A stretch of 64,000 nucleotides of DNA from Maribacter luteus (GTDB lineage Bacteria > Bacteroidota > Bacteroidia > Flavobacteriales > Flavobacteriaceae), in NCBI RefSeq assembly GCF_009674825.1, contig NZ_WKJH01000001.1, positions 186,001 to 250,000 on the forward strand, read 5' to 3'. Made by a program: the position numbers and the translations under genes. Positions 46,193 to 54,391 of this stretch are shown here, in pieces. The notes beneath the pieces were generated by a model. It was given only the letters and a program-made list of their open reading frames with translations, was not told the DNA's origin and did not search any database. Numbering within the stretch: the first letter of the stretch is position 1; each line of letters starts with the position of its first letter.

Positions 46193-46966
46193 ATGAAAAA
46201 ACCGCTAATTCTGGTTACCAATGATGACGGAATTACCGCACCGGGACTAAGGGCCCTCATACGTTTTATGTCAGAAATCGGGGAGGTAGTCGTCGTTGCA
46301 CCTGACAGCCCACAATCCGGAATGGGCCATGCAATTACCGTTGATGACACCCTTCAGGCATCAAAAGATGACAAAGAAAGTCCTGATGGTGCCTTGGTCG
46401 AATATAGCTGTAGTGGCACACCGGCCGATTGTGTAAAATTAGCACTCCAAGAAATATTGGACCGTAAGCCCGACATCTGCATTAGCGGTATAAACCATGG
46501 TTCCAATGCATCGATCAACGTCATATATTCAGGAACCATGAGTGCGGCAATAGAAGCGGGAATCGAAGGTGTACCCGCCATCGGTTTCTCATTATGTGAC
46601 TATTCATGGAATGCCAATTTTGAATTTGCCCGTGAAGCTATCAAAAGCATCGTTAGTGAGGCTCTTCATAATAAAATGCCAAAAGGCGTTGTGCTCAATG
46701 TCAATATTCCGAAAATGGAAGCCGATCTGCCCAAGGGAATAAAAATATGCCGACAGGCACGTGCCAATTGGAAAGAAAAATTTGACAAAAGAATCAACCC
46801 CAGAGGAAAGGAATACTATTGGCTTACCGGAGAATTTGAATTGTTGGACAAAGGGGAAGATACCGATGAATGGGCGCTTGCCAATGGTTATATCTCTGTT
46901 GTCCCCACCCAATTCGACCTTACAGCACACCATGCCATTCAAGAACTCAATAGCTGGAGTTTATAA
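46193..46966 (+). CDS. surE: 5'/3'-nucleotidase SurE
   Basis: The 257-residue metal-dependent phosphatase shows the family's N-terminal metal site LVTNDDGITAPG (Asp11, Asp12), VVAPDSPQSGMGHAIT, and SGINHGSNASINVIYSGTMSAAIEA. It dephosphorylates nucleoside monophosphates and is tied to stationary-phase survival. A weak -7 box (TATTTTTA) precedes it. Confidence 0.96.
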   Translation: MKKPLILVTNDDGITAPGLRALIRFMSEIGEVVVVAPDSPQSGMGHAITVDDTLQASKDDKESPDGALVEYSCSGTPADCVKLALQEILDRKPDICISGINHGSNASINVIYSGTMSAAIEAGIEGVPAIGFSLCDYSWNANFEFAREAIKSIVSEALHNKMPKGVVLNVNIPKMEADLPKGIKICRQARANWKEKFDKRINPRGKEYYWLTGEFELLDKGEDTDEWALANGYISVVPTQFDLTAHHAIQELNSWSL

Positions 46967-47034
46967 TTTTTAATGATGGATAACGTTGTTGACACTTTAA
47001 TATTTATATCATATCTGAATTTGAGAATTTACCC

Positions 47035-47319
47035 ATGAACACTAAAAAAGAAATTATCATCGGTTTCATTATTGGGATAATAGCGAATACAATAGGTACG
47101 TTGGCCTATATACTCCTGTTTTCCGATTTTGGGATCGTAGAGACTTTTGAAGCCGCCATTCAACAAGGACATGTTGGCAGTTTGCTGGCATTAGGGGCTA
47201 TTTTAAATTTAGCCGCCTTTTTCGGGTTCCTTAAAATTCGAAGGGACAACCGTGCCAAAGGAGTATTGATCGCGACACTACTTACTGCTTTGGTCATTTT
47301 GTATTATAAAGTATTTTAA
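47035..47319 (+). CDS. Small hypothetical membrane protein (94 aa)
   Basis: The protein has three hydrophobic segments (IIIGFIIGIIANTIGTLAYILLF, SLLALGAILNLAAFFGFL, GVLIATLLTALVILYYKVF) and a basic patch KIRRDNRAKG between the last two. It lies between surE and lpxB on the same strand with 68- and 74-bp gaps. I do not recognise the family. Size, clean start and coding context support it as a real gene. Confidence 0.75.
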   Translation: MNTKKEIIIGFIIGIIANTIGTLAYILLFSDFGIVETFEAAIQQGHVGSLLALGAILNLAAFFGFLKIRRDNRAKGVLIATLLTALVILYYKVF

Positions 47320-47393
47320 AATCCTACCTTAAGGACTGAATAAGAATATAAAACGGATGTCACTTTGAAATCGGTTTTGAACTTGAACAAATC

Positions 47394-48506
47394 ATGAAAT
47401 ACTATATTATAGCTGGGGAAGCCTCGGGAGACCTTCATGGATCTAATTTGATTAAGGCATTAAGACATAAAGATACCGAAGCCGAAATTAGATGCTGGGG
47501 CGGGGATCTTATGCAGGCAGCAGGCGGAACTTTAGCAAAACACTATAAAGAGTTGGCCTTTATGGGATTCCTAGAGGTCATTATGAATTTAGGTACCATT
47601 TTCGCCAATATCAAATACTGTAAAAATGATATCTCCCAATTTGACCCTGATGTGATTATTTTTATCGATTACTCCGGTTTTAACCTACGGATAGCGGAAT
47701 GGGCAAAGCAACAAAATTACAAGACGAATTATTATATCTCACCGCAAATATGGGCCTCTAGGGAAGGTAGGATCCATAAAATAAAAAAGAATATCGATGC
47801 CATGTACGTTATTCTGCCATTTGAAAAGGCATTTTATGAAGAGAAACATGGTTTTCCGGTACATTTCGTTGGCCATCCCCTTATCGATGCAATAGACAAT
47901 CGAGATGTTATCGATGAACAGACCTTTAGAAAACAAAACGATCTAGATAACGGTAAACCCATTATCGCTTTACTTCCTGGTAGCCGTAAACAAGAGGTTA
48001 CGAAAATGCTAACGACCATGCTATCGGTAACCGAGGATTTTCCAGATTACCATTTTGTCATTGCCGGTGCCCCTAGTTTGGACAATACATTTTATGCACC
48101 GTTTTTAAAAAACGCAAACGTGGGTTTTGTGGCCAATAAAACCTATTCCCTATTAAGCATATCCCATGCCGCTTTGGTCACAAGTGGTACGGCTACCCTG
48201 GAAACCGCTTTGTTCAAAGTACCCCAAGTGGTTTGCTATAAGGCCAATTGGATATCTTACCAAATAGCAAAACGTATTATTACCTTAAAATATATTTCAT
48301 TGGTAAACCTGATCATGGATCAAGAGATCGTCAAGGAATTGATCCAGAATGACCTTACCACCAAAAACCTCAAGGGTGAACTCTCAAAAATAATAAGAGG
48401 AAAAGGCCGGGAAGATCAATTAAAGGCTTATAAACTATTGGAACAGAAACTGGGAGGTAAAGGGGCCAGTGCCAAGGCTGCCAACTTAATTGTAGAAAAT
48501 GTTTAA
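47394..48506 (+). CDS. lpxB: Lipid-A-disaccharide synthase
   Basis: The 370-residue GT19 glycosyltransferase joins UDP-2,3-diacylglucosamine and lipid X to form the lipid A disaccharide on the inner membrane. Markers are YYIIAGEASGDLHGSNLIKAL, FIDYSGFNLRIAEWAK, YYISPQIWASREGRIHKIKK, VHFVGHPLID and LLPGSRKQEV with TSGTATLETAL. The length is normal. An NlpC/P60 lipoprotein and comEC follow closely on the same strand. Confidence 0.97.
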   Translation: MKYYIIAGEASGDLHGSNLIKALRHKDTEAEIRCWGGDLMQAAGGTLAKHYKELAFMGFLEVIMNLGTIFANIKYCKNDISQFDPDVIIFIDYSGFNLRIAEWAKQQNYKTNYYISPQIWASREGRIHKIKKNIDAMYVILPFEKAFYEEKHGFPVHFVGHPLIDAIDNRDVIDEQTFRKQNDLDNGKPIIALLPGSRKQEVTKMLTTMLSVTEDFPDYHFVIAGAPSLDNTFYAPFLKNANVGFVANKTYSLLSISHAALVTSGTATLETALFKVPQVVCYKANWISYQIAKRIITLKYISLVNLIMDQEIVKELIQNDLTTKNLKGELSKIIRGKGREDQLKAYKLLEQKLGGKGASAKAANLIVENV

Positions 48507-48539
48507 ATTTGGTATCCAAAGACAATCTATAATCCTTGG

Positions 48540-49097
48540 ATGAAAAGAATCTTACCCCTTATATTACTACCCTTACTTTTTTTAGGCAGCTGCGCGACCA
48601 AAAAAAGAACCACCCATTCCAAGGAACGTAAAATATCGGTTGCCGCTTCTCCCCGCAATTCAATGGAAGAAGCACCTGACCCGGTGTTGGAAACCCCGGA
48701 AAACCCAGCAGCAGCATCCAAAATCAACAACATTATCAATACGGCCCTAACCTATTCGGGAGTGCGCTATAAATACGGGGGAACAACAAAAAAAGGAATG
48801 GATTGCTCAGGACTACTTTATGTGGCCTTTAAAAAGAATGATGTTGATTTACCCAGGGTTTCCTCTGCCATGGCCAATGAAGGTAAACGTATTCGGGTAA
48901 ACCAAGTAGAAAAAGGTGACCTATTGTTCTTCAAAACCCGAAAAGGCAAAAAAATAAACCATGTTGGTCTAGTGGTCGCCGTGGAAAATGATGACATTAA
49001 ATTTATACACGCCTCAACTTCTAGAGGTGTAATCGTTTCCTCCCTGCGTGAAGGGTATTGGAATTATGCGTTTGTAAAAGCCAATAGGATCCTTTAA
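48540..49097 (+). CDS. NlpC/P60 (C40) peptidoglycan hydrolase lipoprotein
   Basis: The 185-residue protein has a lipoprotein signal (lipobox LGSC, Cys18) and a Pro/Glu-rich linker of about 40 residues. The C40 papain-like domain has the catalytic Cys89 in KKGMDCSGLLYVAF and His141 in INHVGLVV. Such enzymes cleave stem or cross-bridge peptides of peptidoglycan, here from the periplasmic face of a membrane. Its stop codon is one base away from the comEC start, so the two are probably co-translated. Confidence 0.92.
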   Translation: MKRILPLILLPLLFLGSCATKKRTTHSKERKISVAASPRNSMEEAPDPVLETPENPAAASKINNIINTALTYSGVRYKYGGTTKKGMDCSGLLYVAFKKNDVDLPRVSSAMANEGKRIRVNQVEKGDLLFFKTRKGKKINHVGLVVAVENDDIKFIHASTSRGVIVSSLREGYWNYAFVKANRIL

Positions 49098-49098
49098 A

Positions 49099-51123
49099 AT
49101 GAAATTGCTTCAATTTATCCCTATTAAGCTAACCATGCTTTTAGTTTTGGGGATTCTTACAGGCTACTATCTTGATACCGGAATTATAGGCCCCATAATT
49201 TTAACCCTATTATCGTTAACAGTTCTTGGTTATTTGTTTTTCTCCAAAAAGGTTACAAATGCCTTTACCTTTGGAGGAGTTACGGCCATTACTACACTTT
49301 TTATTGGGGTAATGATCATAGGGGTTGCACAACCAAAGAATTATGCCGATCATTATTCAAATCAGCACACCAGCGAAATAGGGGAATGGAAATTAAAGGT
49401 TACCGAAGTTTTAAAAAGCTCCACATTTTCTAACCGCTTCATTGCCGATGTTGTAGCGTTGAATACCAAAAAAGTATCTGGCAAAATTATCTTGAGCCAG
49501 GCAATAGATTCAACCCAAAAATCCTTAGAAGTAGACGATGAATTGGTAGTTCTAACCCATAAAACGGAAATAACCCATCCTTTAAATCCCCATCAATTCA
49601 ACTATAAGGACTATTTGGAAAAACAGGGAATCTACGACCAATTAAAATTGAACAACCAGAACACCCTCGTACTTGAAAATCCGAAGAAGACCCTTTTCGG
49701 CGCTACAGCGACTTTAAGGAACAATATTAGAACCTCTTTACAGAAAGCAGGTTTCGGAGAAAATGAATTTGGAATTATACAAGCATTGTTCCTGGGGCAA
49801 AGGAACGATATTACCGATGCGACCTATACGGCCTACAAAAATGCCGGGGCCGTTCATATTCTGGCCGTTTCCGGCCTACATATTGGGATTCTCCTTTTGT
49901 TCTTGCAATTTTTACTGCGCCCTATGGAAATGCTTCCGAAAGGAAAAACCTTAAAACTAATAACAATTGTGATCCTGCTTTGGGGCTTTGCCTTATTGGC
50001 AGGTTTATCTGCCTCAGTGGTTCGCGCGGTGACCATGTTCTCTTTTGTGGCATACGCCCTTTATTTGAACAGGCCCAGCAATACATTCAATATTTTGGCA
50101 TTGTCCATGTTCTTCATTCTTTTGGTGATAGACCCTATGCTATTGTTCCATGTTGGTTTTCAAATGAGTTATGCCGCTGTTTTTGCCATTGTATGGATCT
50201 TTCCTCTTTTACAAAAATTCTGGTACCCCAAAAATTGGTTGGTGAACAAAGTATGGCAATTGCTCTCTGTCAGTATTGCCGCCCAAATCGGGGTTTTACC
50301 CATTAGCTTGTTTTATTTTCATCAATTTCCGGGTCTGTTTTTTATATCGAACTTATTGATCATACCCTTCTTGGGATTCATATTGGGGCTGGGTATTATC
50401 GTTATCGCCTTGGTTGTTATTGATTTTGCCCCGGAGGAACTTATTACGGTCTACAATTATATAATAGGTCTAATGAACGGTATTATTGATTGGGTAGCCC
50501 AACAGGAAGCCTTTATATTTTGGAATATCCCATTTGACCCCGTTCAAGTTATCCTAACATATGCCTTTCTGATAGCATTGATATGGGTGTTGAATTCATT
50601 TACCTTCAGGCGATTATCAATTGCCCTATTTTGTGTCATTGCAATACAATTTTGGTCTATCTACCAATTATACCAGACCAAGAACATTGAGGAACTTTTA
50701 GTGGCACATCAGACTAAAAATACGATAATAATGCATCGGTCAGGACCCCACCTTACGGTCTTTACCCAAGATAGTATCACATCAAAAAACTTAGTTGAGG
50801 ATTATGCCGTTGGGGAGCATATTACCACACATTCCTTTAAACCACTTTCGAATGCTTATGCAATAGACGGACGAAAACTGACAATAAGTGATAGCCTAGG
50901 TATTTCCCTTAAAACCATCGATAGTTTAGACTATATGGTATTGACACAATCCCCTAAAATTAATCTGGAACGACTGCTGGATTCTTTAAACCCAAAAATA
51001 TTGATAGCCGATGGCAGCAATTATCGAAGTTATATTCAACGTTGGGAAACAACATGCCTCCAAAAAAACATACCCTTTCACTATACCGGTACCAAAGGCG
51101 CTTTTAAATTGAAGCTTGAATAA
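49099..51123 (+). CDS. ComEC/Rec2 family DNA-uptake channel protein
   Basis: The 674-residue membrane protein begins with two or three hydrophobic segments and a soluble DUF4131-like/OB-fold part (about 85-200). The Competence domain follows, with multiple helices and the marks GLLFLGQRNDI-type (QALFLGQRNDITDATYTAYKNAGAVHILAVSGLHIGIL). The C-terminal ~170 residues are soluble but lack the HxHxDH motif of the metallo-beta-lactamase domain seen in Bacillus ComEC, which is common in Bacteroidota. The role is passage of single-stranded DNA across the inner membrane during transformation. It ends 10 bp before the convergent POT gene, with no terminator seen. Confidence 0.9.
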   Translation: MKLLQFIPIKLTMLLVLGILTGYYLDTGIIGPIILTLLSLTVLGYLFFSKKVTNAFTFGGVTAITTLFIGVMIIGVAQPKNYADHYSNQHTSEIGEWKLKVTEVLKSSTFSNRFIADVVALNTKKVSGKIILSQAIDSTQKSLEVDDELVVLTHKTEITHPLNPHQFNYKDYLEKQGIYDQLKLNNQNTLVLENPKKTLFGATATLRNNIRTSLQKAGFGENEFGIIQALFLGQRNDITDATYTAYKNAGAVHILAVSGLHIGILLLFLQFLLRPMEMLPKGKTLKLITIVILLWGFALLAGLSASVVRAVTMFSFVAYALYLNRPSNTFNILALSMFFILLVIDPMLLFHVGFQMSYAAVFAIVWIFPLLQKFWYPKNWLVNKVWQLLSVSIAAQIGVLPISLFYFHQFPGLFFISNLLIIPFLGFILGLGIIVIALVVIDFAPEELITVYNYIIGLMNGIIDWVAQQEAFIFWNIPFDPVQVILTYAFLIALIWVLNSFTFRRLSIALFCVIAIQFWSIYQLYQTKNIEELLVAHQTKNTIIMHRSGPHLTVFTQDSITSKNLVEDYAVGEHITTHSFKPLSNAYAIDGRKLTISDSLGISLKTIDSLDYMVLTQSPKINLERLLDSLNPKILIADGSNYRSYIQRWETTCLQKNIPFHYTGTKGAFKLKLE

Positions 51124-51133
51124 AGCCTTGGGG

Positions 51134-52921
51134 TTACCGAACGCCGTGCATCAGTTTTTTCAATACGGGATTTAAGACAATGGATATAAAACCTACACCG
51201 ATAGGCACCAGAGTGAAAATCAAAAAGAAAATACTGAGTGAATATTCTTCCGAAATCTTATCGATCATTCCTCCCATAGTCCCGGCAGCTTTTTGACCAA
51301 TGGCAATGGCCAAATACCATATACCGAACATAAAGCCGATCATTCTAGCGGGCACCAATTTACTAAGATAGGAAAGACCCACAGGTGATAGGCACAATTC
51401 GCCCATGGTATGCAACAAATAGGCCAAGATCAAGAAAACCATACTTACCGAGGCTGTTTTAGCCCCTTGTGGAATTCCCATGGTACCATAAGATAAAATG
51501 GCGAAACCGAGTCCGAGCAAAATCAGTCCCAAGCCATATTTCATTGCGGCACTAGGATTGTACTTACTCTCCCACCATCTAGAAAACAATGGCGCCAAGG
51601 TTATGATGAAAAAAGAATTCAATATCCCGAACCAAGAGGCTTCTATCTGGTTGCCTTCTTGTGTAAACTTGTCATTCAATCTATATAAGACCAATATCCA
51701 AATACCTACAAAGGCCAATCCCAAAATAATATTTGAAAGTCCTATTTTCGAGTAGGTTTTTTTAAATAAAAGAATCAACACCCAAGTTATGATCATAAGG
51801 GGAACGGTGGTCAATAATGCATCGACAATTTTAAAGATCATAGCGGAAGAACCAACCAGGTCACGGTTGGTATAATCCCTTGCGAACAAGGTCATTGACC
51901 CTAGCGATTGCTCAAAAGCCGCAAAGAAAAATACGGTGAACAAGCCAAATATGGCCACTGCGATTATCCTATCCCTAACAATAGGTATATATCTAGATAC
52001 CCTGGAAACCAGAAGGATCAAGAACAGGACAAGTGCCGTTAAAATAACAACCGAAGAACCGTCTAAATTGCCGACTTTAAAAGGAAGTAAATTCACTTCA
52101 CCGATTTTGGACAATGGATCATTAAAAAGGTACAACAATCCGCCAATGGCCGAAACCCCTATCAGGATATAGTCGAGAAGGGTAAACGGATTCAATTTTT
52201 CATCAACACTTGTTTCTTCGACTACAGCCGGACTTTCCTCATTTATATTTTGAGGAAGTTCAACTTCATATTTTTTAGAAGGTTTAGCCCCAACCCCACC
52301 GAAAAGGTTCTTTGCCATTAGAAATTGAAGCATCCCAAAAAACATGAATATCCCTGCAAGGCCAAAGCCCCAAGACCATCCTACATTTTCGGCCAAGTAA
52401 CCACAGAGCATCATTCCGAAGAAAGCACCGGCATTTACCCCCATATAGAAAATGGTATAGGCCCCATCTTTTTTAGATTCCTTTCCCTTGTACATCTCGG
52501 AAATAATGGATGTAATGTTCGGTTTAAAAAATCCCGTACCGATAACCAATAAAGCCAAGCCTAAATAGAATGTTGCCGTCGTTTCCAAAGCCATTGAGGC
52601 ATGGCCAAGTGTCATAATGGTACAACCGATCACTACGGCGATGCGATAACCTGTGAATTTATCCGCAATATAACCTCCAATAATAGGAGTTAAATATAAT
52701 AAGGAAGCATAGGTACCTATTAATGCCAACGCATGTTCCCTGGGCCATTCCCAACCGGGATTATCACTGATAATGGGGGCCGTAAGAAACAACACCAATA
52801 AAATACGCATTCCATAAAACGAAAAACGTTCCCACATTTCAGTAAAAAATAGAACGAACAATCCTGCCGGATGTCCAAGAACCTTGTCTTTGAATAAATT
52901 TTCAATATCGGTATTCATCAA
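51134..52921 (-). CDS. POT-family peptide:H+ symporter (595 aa)
   Basis: The protein has the proton-coupling ExxERF motif (FFTEMWERFSFYGMR, TM1) and the PTR2 signatures GGYIADKFTGYR and NAGAFFGMMLCGYLAENVGW. At 595 residues it is larger than its neighbour, mainly through an insertion of soluble and extra hydrophobic sequence in the middle (about 205-270), as in POTs with two additional helices. It should import di- and tripeptides with protons. It is last in the minus-strand run peptidase-POT-POT, 86 bp after the shorter POT gene. Confidence 0.93.
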   Translation of the reverse strand: MMNTDIENLFKDKVLGHPAGLFVLFFTEMWERFSFYGMRILLVLFLTAPIISDNPGWEWPREHALALIGTYASLLYLTPIIGGYIADKFTGYRIAVVIGCTIMTLGHASMALETTATFYLGLALLVIGTGFFKPNITSIISEMYKGKESKKDGAYTIFYMGVNAGAFFGMMLCGYLAENVGWSWGFGLAGIFMFFGMLQFLMAKNLFGGVGAKPSKKYEVELPQNINEESPAVVEETSVDEKLNPFTLLDYILIGVSAIGGLLYLFNDPLSKIGEVNLLPFKVGNLDGSSVVILTALVLFLILLVSRVSRYIPIVRDRIIAVAIFGLFTVFFFAAFEQSLGSMTLFARDYTNRDLVGSSAMIFKIVDALLTTVPLMIITWVLILLFKKTYSKIGLSNIILGLAFVGIWILVLYRLNDKFTQEGNQIEASWFGILNSFFIITLAPLFSRWWESKYNPSAAMKYGLGLILLGLGFAILSYGTMGIPQGAKTASVSMVFLILAYLLHTMGELCLSPVGLSYLSKLVPARMIGFMFGIWYLAIAIGQKAAGTMGGMIDKISEEYSLSIFFLIFTLVPIGVGFISIVLNPVLKKLMHGVR

Positions 52922-53007
52922 TCATAAATTTAAATGCCAATTACCACTACTATCTTTTATTCATTACAGAAAACCGGTTCTAGTAGCTTTTTGGCGTGTT
53001 AAAGCCC

Positions 53008-54375
53008 TTAAGCCTCCTCTGCTGTTATAACATGTTCATTATCCTCAGCCCCATGGGTCAAGGCCTTTAATTTTTTTATAAATAGGAGAATAAGGAATCC
53101 GAAAAGAATACAGAAAATGGCAATTCCCGTAAAAACGGTATACTCGCCAAATTCAGATGCGGACTCACCCAATAGGCCAGCCAATTTATTGCCAAAACCT
53201 GTCGTTGCAAAATACAGCCCCATCATAAGCGAGGCATATTTGGCAGGTGCTAATTTTGTAACAAAAGACAAAGAAACCGGTGAAAGACTCAACTCACCAA
53301 CGGTATGGAACAAATAGGCCAAAACCAACCAATACATGGCCGATGAACCTGAACTTTGATACTCAGCAGTGGCCGCTGTCATGAACAAAAATCCGGTTCC
53401 CATAATCATTAGTCCAATGATCATTTTAAAAAGTGAAGAAGCTTCTTTTCCTTTTAATTTACGTTTGGCCCAATAGCCAGCAACAATAGTTCCCAAGGTT
53501 ATAATGAAAAAGGCGTTCAATGATTGAAACCATGAGGCGGGCACTTCCCAACCCAACAACATTCTGTTGGTGTAATCTTTTGCATATATGTTCATTAAGC
53601 CCCCTGCTTGTTCAAAAGCCCCAAAAAAGACGATAACCATAAAAAAGGAAAGAATCAAAACGATTACCCTATCCTTTTCAATTTTGGACAATGGCCTTTT
53701 CAAAGCTTCTCGATCTTCAGCATTTTCAGACTTACCTAAGTAACCACCAACTCCTTTAAGATACTTTTGACCATATACAAACTGAATAAGTCCAAAGAGC
53801 ATACAAATACCAGCAAGGCCAAAACCATAATGCCAGCCGTAGACTTCCCCGACGTACCCAACAATCAAACTGGATAAAAATGCCCCAACGTTAATTCCAA
53901 TGTAAAAAATAGTGAAACCTTTATCCCTGCGAATATCCCCCGGTTTATATAGTCCACCGACCATTGTTGAAATATTCGGCTTTAACATGCCCACACCGGC
54001 TATTATAAAACCAAGACCGGTATAAAATGCCCACATTTGTTCAATAGCCAAAACACTATGACCTATTACAAGTAAAATGGCCCCTACAATTACCGCTTTT
54101 TTCTGGCCCAACAGTCTATCAGCAATTATACCCCCTGGAATGGAAGCAACATATACCAGCATGGTATACCAGCCATATAGGGCCAAGGCCTCTCCGTTGG
54201 TCCAACCCAAACCAGGGTTTTTATCGGTTGTCTGAGTCACAAGATAAAGTACTAAGATCGCCCTCATTCCATAATAGGAGAAACGCTCCCACATTTCAGT
54301 AAAAAATAGTACGTACAACCCTACTGGATGTCCGAAAAGTTCTTTTTGATGTGCTGGTTTATCAATGACTGCCAT
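53008..54375 (-). CDS. POT-family peptide:H+ symporter (455 aa)
   Basis: The protein is a paralogue of the following gene. It has the full FFTEMWERFSYYGMR motif, GGIIADRLLGQKKAV, IGINVGAFLSSLIVGYVGEVYGWHYGF and LAYLFHTVGELSLSPVSLSFVTKLAP. It lies 16 bp after the dipeptidyl-peptidase, so uptake of the peptidase's dipeptide products is the likely role. It lacks the central insertion of the 595-residue paralogue. Confidence 0.94.
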   Translation of the reverse strand: MAVIDKPAHQKELFGHPVGLYVLFFTEMWERFSYYGMRAILVLYLVTQTTDKNPGLGWTNGEALALYGWYTMLVYVASIPGGIIADRLLGQKKAVIVGAILLVIGHSVLAIEQMWAFYTGLGFIIAGVGMLKPNISTMVGGLYKPGDIRRDKGFTIFYIGINVGAFLSSLIVGYVGEVYGWHYGFGLAGICMLFGLIQFVYGQKYLKGVGGYLGKSENAEDREALKRPLSKIEKDRVIVLILSFFMVIVFFGAFEQAGGLMNIYAKDYTNRMLLGWEVPASWFQSLNAFFIITLGTIVAGYWAKRKLKGKEASSLFKMIIGLMIMGTGFLFMTAATAEYQSSGSSAMYWLVLAYLFHTVGELSLSPVSLSFVTKLAPAKYASLMMGLYFATTGFGNKLAGLLGESASEFGEYTVFTGIAIFCILFGFLILLFIKKLKALTHGAEDNEHVITAEEA

Positions 54376-54391
54376 ATATATTTTGAATTGG

